Shown in pieces: positions 37,121-47,245 of a stretch of 64,000 nt of DNA (its first letter is position 1; each line of letters opens with the position of its first letter). The translations under genes and the position numbers were made by a program. The stretch is from Atrichornis clamosus (lineage: Eukaryota > Chordata > Aves > Passeriformes > Menuridae), in contig WBMZ01010830.1 in NCBI GenBank assembly GCA_013400975.1, forward strand, positions 62,001 through 126,000, written 5' to 3'. The notes under the pieces are model-generated. The model made no database searches and was not told where the DNA came from. It worked only from the letters and a program-made list of their open reading frames with translations.

Positions 37121-40100
37121 CTGAGAGTTCTTTCAAAATTTTCTCTAGGTTAAGGTAGAATGTTCTTTAAGATTCAATATCTTTGACTTTGAAATTCCAG
37201 ATTTCTTCCATGACCGAACCCCTTGGAATTCTAGTTTTAATGGACTTCATTAAACATTTCCATTAGTTCATCAAAGCTTGTCCTTTGAATTGTAAATACT
37301 TAGTTGAATATCTGATTTTTTTATAATTTTATCTTAAATGGAATCAGCTTCTATTTGCTTGATTTAGGTTCCTTTTCTGTGACCAGGTTTTATACAAAAT
37401 CATAACTCATATAATTAGTCTAATGGAAAGTATTTCATCTAGGTTCTGGTTTTACATTATTTTCTGATTCTAGATGATTTATTTTGCTAACCTTCCACAA
37501 AGTGGTCCTGACCCAAATAAGGGATTACATTTCTATACTCTTTTCCTTCTCTAGCTTTCACACTGCATTTAGAGCTCCAACTTTCTGTTCTTTACTTTTT
37601 CCTTTTTTTTAAGACTGAGTCTCCTTGAATATCTATCTTCCATTTGAATTTGCTGTTCTTTGGGTTTTTTTATCTCTATAACACTTGGTTTCGTCTCTAG
37701 TGGGTGTAGCTCAAAATCCTCCCTCTCTCTGAGGAACACAAAATAATGTATAAGCATTTGTTAGTTTCATAACATACCAGTGAAATAACTAACTGGCTAG
37801 TAGAAGGTGCAAGGGTACAAGGTGCAAGTGCACTGCATGTTGAGAAGGTTGAATGTAGAAACACCAAAATTCCATGGACAAGTCCACCCTTGTTCTAGAT
37901 GAATTCTTTTACTACACTTATCACCATAATATCTCAACCTCTTCAACAGTGTGGTAAGCAATATGACTAACATCTAACATTTGAACTTTGTTTTCTCTTG
38001 CTTTTATCTTTCTTCTCAGTGCTAAAGCATTTTGGTTTTCAGTTTTAGATTTTTTATGCCTCTCTTCTTTTTATTTGCTGTACTGAGTGGGGCATAAATA
38101 ATGTCAGCTGCCACCTGTGCAAAGGAGAAAAGGTTTCAGTGACTGTGAGGCCATTTCCAGGGTCCATTTGGCTTTAGACCACTGTCTTATACCACTGTCC
38201 TTCAAAAAAGATTTTCTACTTTGATTCTGACCCTAACAGAAGTACTGCAGCATGGAAACTCATCTGCTATTGAGGACACCATCCTAACTTTGATTGGCAG
38301 GAAAAAAACAGAGATGAATTCCTTGATGTGTCTCTTCTGCAGCACTCCTAGGACCTTGTCAGCCTGCACAATAAGAGAAAGTCTTGTGATCTGAAGCTTT
38401 CACGATAAGCACCGGCATTATGCCAAAGTTATTCACATCATGATTCTATATTCATTTGTTGTAAAAATTGCACCTAACTTTACACTACACTATGAAAAAA
38501 AAATCAGGCTCTCAGCCATTTCAGTGCAGTGAGGATGGGAAAGAAGGAGATCAATAATGACACCAATGTCCTTTGCATCCAATTCCTGTGGTACCTTTAG
38601 GAAAGCAGCTTTCCTAGCTAATCTCTGGCCCATGTGGCTGTGTCAGGCTCTGTCATTTGGTGGCTGGTTAGGTGCAGATCCAATCCATTTGGGTTGGTTG
38701 TCATAAGGTAAGCAGAAGGTATGAAAGGATGTTGGACAGAAATTATGGTAGATGGACTGAGATATTTGTGAGTTATCATTCAATATTGGTTTCTTTCATC
38801 TGGTATCTGAGGCTTTACAGCTGTACACAGAAGTCTCCTTACCCAATGGCCACAGGCAGCCACTCTCAGATTTGCCAAGGGACTCCTGAGATTTCCGGTG
38901 ATGCCTCTGGTAAAAGGAGCACCAGAGTGAAAGCTGGTGTGTTTTTAGAGGCATGATGAAGGCTTTTAGGCAACTCAACTCTTAAGCAGAGATAATTATA
39001 CTGACTCTCAGAGTCAGAGATCTCTTAGAGATACAATGGACTACCCTTGTATGAATAAGCAGATTTATTTATAGTTGTAGAATGTCTCTTTGCCATTCCA
39101 TGAGGCCATAAAATTACCATTGTCTTGGTGTTTAATATGGTTCAGCACCATTGTGAAAGCATTGCAGCAGTTGTAAGCATTGTCACCATTATTACTCTGT
39201 TGTCTTCTCTACCATGGACCTTCTCTTTGATCCTAATTTACAGGATAGAATTTGGAGGATTTTTACCTTCCTGCTTCTCTCCTGATTCCTGGGTTTCTTA
39301 GTGTAGTGAAATAAATGAGCTACTTCTCTATTTTTTCTCCCTGATTTATAAGAAATATGATGATGTACCCAAACAGCTTTTTTTGCTTGTTCTTGCTTTG
39401 CATATCACCAGAGTACAATGAAGAACTCTCTGTGATTAGATAGAGGAGCTGAAGAGCTCCAAGGGGGGCAAAGTAAGAGAGAAAAACTTCTAAGTGCAGG
39501 AAGAAATGTCTCAAAATAACCTTCCTGTATATAAAAAGTCAAAGGCTGAGATGTGTTAATTTGAAAAGGAAGATGGAATTCTTGTGTACATTCAAAAAGT
39601 GACAACTCCAAGTGTTCTTTCAAGGTGAAATTTCAAAAAACACCTGCTTGAGTTAGGGCCACAAACCTAACTGGAATATACATGTTTTAAAAAATCTCAT
39701 GCTAAAATCCCTTGAGAATAAAAATATGCTGTAGACTTGAGGAGTAGTATCTAAAATATGGCCATTTTTATGCCCACAGTCCACATCTGCAAGTAATTAT
39801 GGGTGCAAATGTGGATATGTCAACATCTACATACATTAATGTACCTGTTAATCTGATAGTTAAATGTCTGTGTGTTATCAAAAAACATACTTTATGAAAC
39901 TGTTGCCACAGTTATTTGTGAGTGTAGAAAGGGAAGCCATGTCAACATTTAACACTTAGAATTCTAATGTTGATCTTTTCATCATGCACTAACGGAAATC
40001 ACACTAATATCAAAGATAAATATACATATTTGAGGGAGACATTAATACCTTCCCTCATTTCTATTTTATTGAGAACTGTATTTTCCATCTATGTAGCTCT

Positions 40101-42155
40101 CATCAATTCTCTTTTGTGTGGCAGCAGATAAGTGAGTTACGTGAACTTGCATGAGCAAAATTGTCAGTAGTTAGTTTTCAAATACTTTCCTGTTCAGAAG
40201 GCTAGGCATTGATATTCCTGATTATTTAAAATTTTCCTTTAAATATTCTTTTACGGGTTGAGATGAAATTTAGTCTTAAAAATATAATTGCAAACCGCTC
40301 TACACAAAACCTTAAACCTTGCCCAAAGAAAATGTCAGACTTGCATAGCTATAGCTCATTTTAAGAAAAGGGATTTAATGTTTTTTCTCTTTATTTCACA
40401 GATATTTACTGATTAGTTATTATCGTGAGATAAGACATTTTCCTTCCTAGATTGTCATAAAAATTGTTGCCTTATACTAAAGAAAATTACAGTTTCACTG
40501 AACTGACTTTCCGATAAGATTATTTTGCTGTGTTGGATGATAACCATTCTAATAATGAGCTACTCGCTTTCAGCTAGCTTTGTAGCTTTTAGGGTAGAGT
40601 TCTTAATTTCAGATGTCTGGTATGCACATGAAGTTTTTTTCCTGGAAATCTTCAGCCATCTTTGGGACTATGATTAAGAGGTTATATTATTATGCTGATT
40701 ATTAAAGTGTAAACTACCAGCTACTTCATTAAGTTTTGGCACATTCAAAGTCTGGCTCAAGAACCTGCTGGTTAGGAAAAGCCTACCCTCAGTGCTGAAG
40801 AGGTGCTTGATGATGTTCTTCTGAAAATCTTATCAAACTAGTTGTAAACCTCTGAAAAGTCACCTTTAGTTTGTGCCAAGAAGTTTGTCACAGCCTGGAA
40901 GAGACCTCTTTTTAACAACCCTTCTCTGCTCCTAGAGAGCTCCTTAGAGATTTTGTAATCTGCAGCCAAGAGGACTTCTCTTGTCGGTTTCCCCTGCTGA
41001 AATCTGTTGCGGCTCCTGGGAATCACACGTCATGAAAACAAATTATACTGCTTGCCTTTTGCCTTCTTAAGGAGTTCAGTATTGACCATCCATACTTCAG
41101 CATTTCTGGCTTTTGATTTATTTATATAGACACACATAACCCTCCAAGGCACTAAATTTAAAGACAACACATTAAAAGAACATTAGCCTGCATTCTTGCC
41201 TCCACCAGCCCTTTGTGTAAGCAATGATGCAGGCTCTAATTACTTGTATATATTCAATAACGTTTTCCCCCACCAGTGTCCTTACCTCACTCATAGCAAG
41301 GTCTGTGTTTGGGACTCAGTCAGGATGGTGTACTGAATGGAGCTGTACTGTAAACTGTTTTATGGACCTCTTCCCCTATTCATTGCAGAAGTTCAAGGTG
41401 TGTGATCAAAAGAAAAGCATTGTGGGTTTAAAAACAAAACAATGGTTGCCCAAGTAAAACCAAGACAGGTTCTGACACTGTGGGTATGTTTACTGTGGGT
41501 AAGTGTATAAAGCAGGGATAACTGAGCAGTTCAGGCACCAGGAACAATTCTGCAGCAGCACAAGGGAATTCATTCTTCTGAGTTAAGCTCAGGGCTACCT
41601 GAAGCTTCTACAGCCACACTGCTTCACGCAGCTGGGTTAAGTTGAGGGGACAAGAGTTTGCAATGTAGAAAATAAACAGAGCTTTTCTGTGTTGCTTGAT
41701 TGCATACATTGTATTTTGCAAGGATGGTCAGTCAGCAATTTTGCATTTCTTGCTACCTAACTCACAGTCTGGGATACTCCTTTTGCGTGTGGGCCCAGAA
41801 CACATGACCACAAGCAGAACTGATGGGAGCCATACATTGAACTGAGCTGTTACAAATGTTAAATGATCAGCCAGCAAACTAAACCTATTACCTAACTAAG
41901 AATTTTTACTGATAATTTCTTATGCAAAAAGAAGGTGTCAGTGTGTCTTTCAATAGACGTCTCTCGATGCATCATTACTCTTCAAAGCAGCAGATCAACA
42001 ATCATACTCCACATCTGTGCAATAAGATAATATTTTAAGGAGTACCATTAAAAATATGTAAAATAATTGAATATAGTAAGAGATTGAAATATGTAAGAAA
42101 GGAAAACTGGGACCCTGAACCCAAGATTAACTGAAAAATCAATTGTTATCTATAT
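37121..42155. other. AT-rich DNA, no gene recognised
   Basis: The left end (37121-37500) may continue the old LINE. The rest shows no exon, RNA or repeat. A 17-base perfect palindrome lies at 39001-39017. A 62-codon minus frame at 40838-41026 is rich in charged residues and looks more protein-like than its neighbours, but no family is recognised and it is short. Confidence 0.45.
39001..39017. repeat. 17-bp perfect palindrome
   Basis: ctgactct-c-agagtcag reads the same on both strands apart from the single central base. No function can be assigned. Confidence 0.75.
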
Positions 42156-42686
42156 ATCATAGAATCATGGAATGGTTTGTGTTGCAAGGGCCCTTAAGGA
42201 TCATCTGGTTCCAACCCTCCTGCCATGGGCAGGGACACATTGCACTAGGCCAGGTTGCTCAGAGACCCATCCTGGGGCCTGAACACTGCCAGGGATGGGG
42301 CATCCACCACCTCTGGGCAACCTGTTCCAATGTCTCACCACCCTTGCAGGGAATTTCTTCCCTATGCCCAATCTAAACCTACTCACTTTCAGTTTAAAGC
42401 CATTCCCCCTTGTCCTGTCACTACATGTCCTTGTCAAAAGTCCCTCTCCAGCTCTCCTGTAGCCCCTTTAGGTACTGGAAATCTGCTGCCTGCTCTTCTC
42501 CAGGCTGACCAACACCAGCTCTCTCAACCTGTCTTCACAGGAGGTGCTCCAACCCTATGGTCACCTTTGTGATCCTCCTCCAGACTTGCTCCAACAGGTC
42601 CAAGCTCTTCCTTTGTGGGGACCCCAGATCTGGGTGTAGTACTTCAGGTGGGGTCTCATGAGAGCAGAGTAGAGGAATGAGAACGT
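42156..42686 (-). mobile_element. CR1 LINE, 5'-truncated 3' end
   Basis: This is a clear CR1 non-LTR retrotransposon fragment on the minus strand. The 3' tail (plus: atcatagaatcatggaatgg) is at 42156. The last part of the ORF2 frame is readable at 42201-42437 (minus) and includes [18 protein letters not shown] and the CR1 hallmark VVRHWNRLP near its C-terminus. Upstream (to the right) the homology goes on through 'ctccaacaggtcc', 'gaccccagatctgggtgtagtacttcaggtggggtctca' and 'gagcagagtagagg', then stops near 42686, the usual 5' truncation. CR1 ORF2 encodes endonuclease and reverse transcriptase. Only the tail beyond the catalytic core is kept, so this copy is inert. It is among the less diverged repeats here. 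Confidence 0.93.
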
Positions 42687-43967
42687 TTGAGACAAAGTTT
42701 CCTTTGCTCTGTACACTGAGCCTGCAGTAAGGCTACACAGCCAACTGCCATTTAAATGCTTCCCAAATAACTGGAATTTTATGTTGGTGTGATTTAGGGG
42801 TTGGTTTTGTTGAGTTGTTTTTTTTAATATGGTTACTTTTAAAATGCAATAAACACCGTCTGCATGATGGAATGAAAAGTGGCTGCACTCTGCTTCCTAT
42901 TTTTCACTGAGAGATGATTTTCATTCAGATCCTTTTTTTTTTATTTTTCCCAACCTGCAGCTGATTGAAGATTCTTGCTGAACTGCTCAGAAACCTTGCT
43001 GCCTTGAATACTGAAATCATGAAGTACTGTATATCTCTCTCTAGAAAGGAAAAGTAAATACCAGAGTGTTCTAACTGAGGTCATACTTTCTCCATGTCTA
43101 GACATCTTTGGTAATCTCTCCCTTTTATAATACTGTTGCACTTTCCATCTGTTCAGCTCTGAGGAAAGCACTTTGCACTTAGTTGCATAAAATATGCTAA
43201 ATTTCCAGACAATTTTCTGTATAGCATCTCAGATTGTTAGGGCTGGTGTGTGTGATCTTTTATGAAATCAGATTTTTTCCACTGTAGGAACTTTACTCAG
43301 TAAACAAGTGGCAAATTTGGAATGAAAATATGACTGATGTGGTTCCTTAATGCCCAGCTTGTTAAGCAAATGCTGTTGAATCCAGTTCCCAGTAAACAAC
43401 CTAAACTTCTTGTTCCACTAGAAATATATTTTACTAAGAATCTTTGTAGATCACTCTCTATGCAAAAAATAATGTCACAAGTCATGGTTTTGAGCAGAAT
43501 AAAGCAAACATTTAATAAATTAAAACATATGCTGAATCAGTGTTTGCCCTCATAGTTCCACTTTTTAAATATTAATAGTCTTTTCTAATTCTTTGTACAT
43601 AAATAATCTTTCAAGAGAGTAACAATGAAATATAGACAATCCACATCAAATGAACATGAACTTTTGATGTAATTATCAAAGGTTTGTTGGATTTTGGCTA
43701 ATTTTAATTAGTATTGGATTCTAACTAACAAATTCAAGTCTCACATGGATTTTAAAAATCCAAACATTATGCCCCCTTGCACGAAGGATTTTGGCTTAAT
43801 TTGGCCCATTAAAAAGGTACTGGTTATTAATAAAATTATATGGAAGTTCAGATTTTGAAAACTAAAGGGTTGAGGATTTGCTTTAGCATGAAGCAATTAA
43901 CTAAATGGTTTATGGACTAAATGAAACTTTGGGTCTGGATTTTGGGGTGGGTTTTTTGAATATTAGC
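42687..43967. other. AT-rich unique DNA, no gene seen
   Basis: No gene or repeat is recognised. Frames at 42941-43171 and 43297-43555 have no motif. Confidence 0.5.
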
Positions 43968-44006
43968 TTTGGACAAATACTTTGGACAAATACTTTGGAC
44001 AAATAC
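43968..44006. repeat. Three exact tandem copies of a 13-bp unit
   Basis: tttggacaaatac is repeated three times without error (43968, 43981, 43994) and followed by ttt. The perfect identity suggests recent slippage. It lies about 70 bases from the 3' end of a CR1. Confidence 0.97.
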
Positions 44007-44073
44007 TTTAATGTTTAAAAAGAATACACAAACGTGAAATTCTTCCTGATACATAAAGTCTTAAACTAAGTAG

Positions 44074-44608
44074 ATCATAAAATCATAGAATCATTAAGGT
44101 TGGAAGAGACCTCCAAGATCATTGAGTCCAACCTTTGACCAAACACCACCATGTCAACTGAACCACAGCAGAAAGTGCCATGTCCAGTCATTTCTTGAAC
44201 AATTCCAGGGATGTTGACTCCAGCACTTGCCTGGGCAACCCTTTCAGTGAAGAAAATCTTCCTGAAGCTCTCCTGGTGCAACTTGTGATCATTTCCTCTT
44301 GTCCTTTTGCTTTTTGCCTGGGAAAAAAGACCAACCCCCACCTGGCTACAGCCTCATTTCAGGGAGTTGTAGAGAGGGATAAGGTCTCTCCTGAGCCTCC
44401 TTTTCTCCAGGCTAAACACCCCCAGCTCCCTCAGCTGCTCCTCATCAGACTTGTGCTCCAGACCCTTCTAGGGTCTTGTTCCAACATCTCAATATCCTTC
44501 TTGCAGTGAGGGCCCAAAATTGGACACAGGACTCAAAGTGTGGCCACACCATTGCCCAGTACAGAGGGAAAATCACTTTCCTAGTCCTGCTGGGCACACT
44601 GTTGGCTC
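44074..44608 (-). mobile_element. CR1 LINE 3' end, fused to a U6 copy
   Basis: A second 5'-truncated CR1 on the minus strand. The 3' tail with ATTCTATG-type octamers is at 44074-44095 (plus: atcataaaatcatagaatcat). The ORF2 C-terminal region follows: the minus frame 44075-44341 keeps GVGLFSQAKSKRTRGN, after which frameshifts break the usual HWNRLP region. Rightward the match continues through 'ataaggtctctcctgagcctcc', 'ctccaggctaaacacccccagctccctcag', 'acttgtgctccagaccctt', 'acaggactcaaagtgtggcc' and 'actttcctagtcctgctgg'. It ends near 44603-44608, where a U6 snRNA sequence starts with no intervening DNA. The copy is inactive. Confidence 0.92.
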
Positions 44609-44718
44609 AAAAAAATTTTGTAACGCTTCGTGAATCTGTGTGTCATCCTTGTCCAGGAGCCATGCTAATCTTCTCTGCATTGTTCCAATTTTAGTGCACG
44701 TACTGCTAAAGTGAAATA
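44609..44718 (-). pseudogene. RNU6 (pseudogene): U6 snRNA retropseudogene, joined to CR1
   Basis: On the minus strand this aligns to essentially all of U6 snRNA, the catalytic spliceosomal RNA. It contains ACTAAAATTGGAAC, CAGAGAAGATTAGCATGG, CAAGGATGACAC and GAAGCGTT in order, and closes with a run of seven T at 44609-44615 where U6 ends in oligo-U. From the ACTAAAATT block onward I count about a dozen mismatches in some 84 positions; the first 23 positions are more diverged. Several changes fall in functional regions, for example within the normally invariant stretch after AGCATGG. No TATA or proximal sequence element of a type-3 Pol III promoter is visible beyond 44718. It is therefore a processed copy, not a working gene. 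Its oligo-T end abuts the 5' end of the CR1. Confidence 0.93.
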
Positions 44719-45979
44719 TGCAATATTACCATGACTTTCACTGTCATGTCATTGCCTGGAGATACTGGACATTGCAAACAGCTATTAAATAGGATTGCTA
44801 CATACATATTTGCAAGACATTCCTATGTGCTTTCATTGATTCCAGTCCTTTTTCCCTGGGAAACACCAAATAAAATTTGAACGGGAAAAGAAACGTAAAA
44901 TTAATCAGAAAAAGATTATCAGACCTACAAGGACATTTGAGTTTTGCTAAGATTAGAAATCAGCTCTACTTCTTTCCCAGGAGGCCTTTAACCAAGGAGG
45001 AAAGCCCTCCCAGGCAGTGTGGGTCAATTCATGGATTCTGAAGCCAGAAAGGACCGTTAGTACAATTTATTCTCTAGCCATGGGATCTACATTATTTCTT
45101 TTACCTAAGAGGTCCTTAGAGAGGGGAAGGCTGATGCCCCAGTGGTGTCTGCTAGCCCTCTTGTCCATTCCAGCTGCTGCAGTGTGAGGAGCTGAGTGTG
45201 GCCATAGGAAGGGTGCTGGATGTGAGTAGCCATGGTCAGACACCTGCAGGATGGGGAATGGGCTTGAGGGTTATGAAGAGGAGTGGGCCAACTCCAGGAG
45301 CCACATTTCAGCATTGCCCACTCCCCCATCTCACTGACCCCTCTCTTAACATCCTCTCCCCACAGCCGCTCTGGTCCCTCAAATCTTGCTGCAGGATACA
45401 AATAATCCCCTCTACTCTATTCCTCTTCACTCACTTCTCCAGGGCTTACTCTGGCACTACCTTTACACCCACACAAAACTTATGTCTCTTTACCTAATGT
45501 CATTTTAACACTTTACCTAAGATTAGGTGTTTCCTCTGCATCCATTTTTGGATGAGATTTTCATGCTTCCAAAGATGCACAGTTACTTTTCTCTGAGGGC
45601 ATGGGCCAGCAGCTCCACTCTGCAACACGCTTTTGCTCCCTCTTCACAGTATTTCAATGTGTTCAAACTTCTGATGAATTCAGGCCACCTATCCAGGTGA
45701 TTCAGTGCACTCTAACAGCTGACTCCTGCTTGTTTTTCACAGCATCAACTTTGTGTCCCCTTCAAACTGTGCCCAGAGTTCAGATTATTTTCAAATAAGT
45801 GTTTAAAATGATTTAGGACAAGAGTCTTGCAGTGTCTTGTTAGTAATGGCCCAGATAATTAATGCCTTTCCATTAATGCACGCATTTTGAGTGCTATCAG
45901 TCAAGTGGCTTTTAAATCATGTAATCTGTGCTCTATTTATTACATATAAAGCAGGATTTTAAAACACAATGTCACGTGT
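44719..45979. other. Unique DNA with a possible LINE relic, no gene seen
   Basis: No exon is recognised. Frames at 45105-45401, 45198-45497 and 45601-45798 have no known motif. An old LINE 3' end may lie at 45025-45125. Confidence 0.45.
45025..45125 (-). mobile_element. Possible ancient CR1-like 3' end
   Basis: 'gattctgaagccagaaaggaccgtta' with 'tctctagcc' resembles the reverse complement of the 3' terminus of old amniote CR1-type LINEs. It is short and diverged. It may be the 3' end of the element whose reverse-transcriptase part lies at 45980-46395. Confidence 0.35.
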
Positions 45980-46395
45980 AGTATGTCAAAGGCCTCAGTG
46001 AAATTTAATTACACTGCAACAACACAGCTACCTTTGTCAACCGGACCCATAATCTTGTAAAAGAAAAACTAAAGAAGGTAATTTGACAAGAACTACTTTC
46101 TCTGAAACTGCATTGAATGATATAGCTTTATTTTCAGAACATAATTCCCTGTTGATAGAGTGCTGAATTTGTCTGGCTTTCATATTTTTTTTTTGTTTTA
46201 CTAAGATTAGTATAAGAATAATTGATATATCATTTCCTGGGTCATTTTCTTTAAATGCTGCGATTGCTTTGGCAAGTCAGCGATTCTTTGAAATATCCTT
46301 TCTTTCCCAAGATTTGGTAAAGAAAATTAACTCTAGTGATCCAGACACCTTCCTGACTAATTCTTTTAAACTTCTCAGGTAATAACAAGGTTTGA
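45980..46395 (-). mobile_element. Ancient CR1-type reverse-transcriptase relic
   Basis: On the minus strand around 46006-45983 the translation reads NFTEAFDI, matching the motif-A region of CR1-type reverse transcriptases (DFSKAFD-like, with the catalytic Asp kept). Rightward, 'cctttgtcaaccggacccataatcttgtaaaagaa', 'ggtaatttgacaagaactactttctc', 'ttcctgggtcattttctttaaa' and 'cttcctgactaattcttttaaacttctcagg' follow the order of the reverse complement of the upstream finger region. It is full of stops and indels, so it is an old dead LINE. The assignment is by remembered family pattern plus the short peptide match. Confidence 0.5.
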
Positions 46396-47186
46396 AATAT
46401 TTTGTTTAAGCAGAAGATATGAACTATTCAGATGCACTAATTGCTATGTTAATTCCCTTTAATCTTTTATTCCAGTTACTAGTTTGGGGTTTTTTTTTTA
46501 AGAAATCTGCTGGCCAATGATGCCATTTATTTCTTTGTGAAAGGAAGAAATGTAGATATCAAGACCCCATTGGGACCTCAAGGCAGATGAGTGACTGATA
46601 CTCTGGTCTTGTTCTGACTTAAGGGTGGGAATGCTGATTCGTCTCACACTGAGTCCATGAGGTAGCTGTATGCCTTATCATTGGTAAGCACACCCGCAGA
46701 GTCTGAAGGGAGTGGTTGATTGATAAGAATGATGAATTTCCATGTATGATGGTTCTTTACCAGCCCCTTTCAACAGAAAAATTTTGCTGCCTACCTTTTT
46801 GTCATTGTTCTGACCTCTTGTGACACTTAGCAAATCATACTGTACCAAGAAACTTCTCTTTTCCTTTCTAACAGTGCTGTAACTTCATGCAATTCGAGAA
46901 GTCTTGAGCCCTGACAAGAACTGTTGATCTTCCCACAGCAAGGTTTGTCTGTAGAGTGACACACCTGGAAAAAGTACTGCTTGTGGTAAGCATCAAAGTA
47001 CCTCTGAATAACTGCCTGCCCTAGACAATCCCACAGCTTTTCTTGTATCTGGTGGTTTACCGAACATGACAACAGATGTGGGTGACTTGCTGCTTTGTAG
47101 TTTGTTTGGGTGTTTGTCTGTGTGTTTTCATCTGAGATTTTCACATTCTTGAAAGATGTTTTTGTTCTCCTAGTCTTTGAAAACTC

Positions 47187-47245
47187 TTGAAAATGTGCAA
47201 CTTAGAGGTTGAAAATATGCAACCTAGAGGTTGAAAACCTAGAGG
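47187..47245. repeat. 22-bp unit in 2.7 tandem copies
   Basis: Unit ttgaaaatgtgcaacttagagg at 47187-47208, a second copy with two changes at 47209-47230, and a third at 47231-47245 lacking 7 internal bases. Confidence 0.9.

Noticed and set aside
43968..44006. CRISPR-like array
   Set aside because: The units are tandem 13-mers with no spacers, and the DNA is vertebrate.
44609..44718. Functional U6 snRNA gene
   Set aside because: Mutations fall in normally invariant stretches, no Pol III TATA or proximal element is seen upstream, and the copy is fused to CR1.
46827..47144. 105-codon minus-strand frame considered as a possible exon
   Set aside because: The composition is fairly protein-like, but no splice acceptor/donor pair in phase and no recognisable domain were found.
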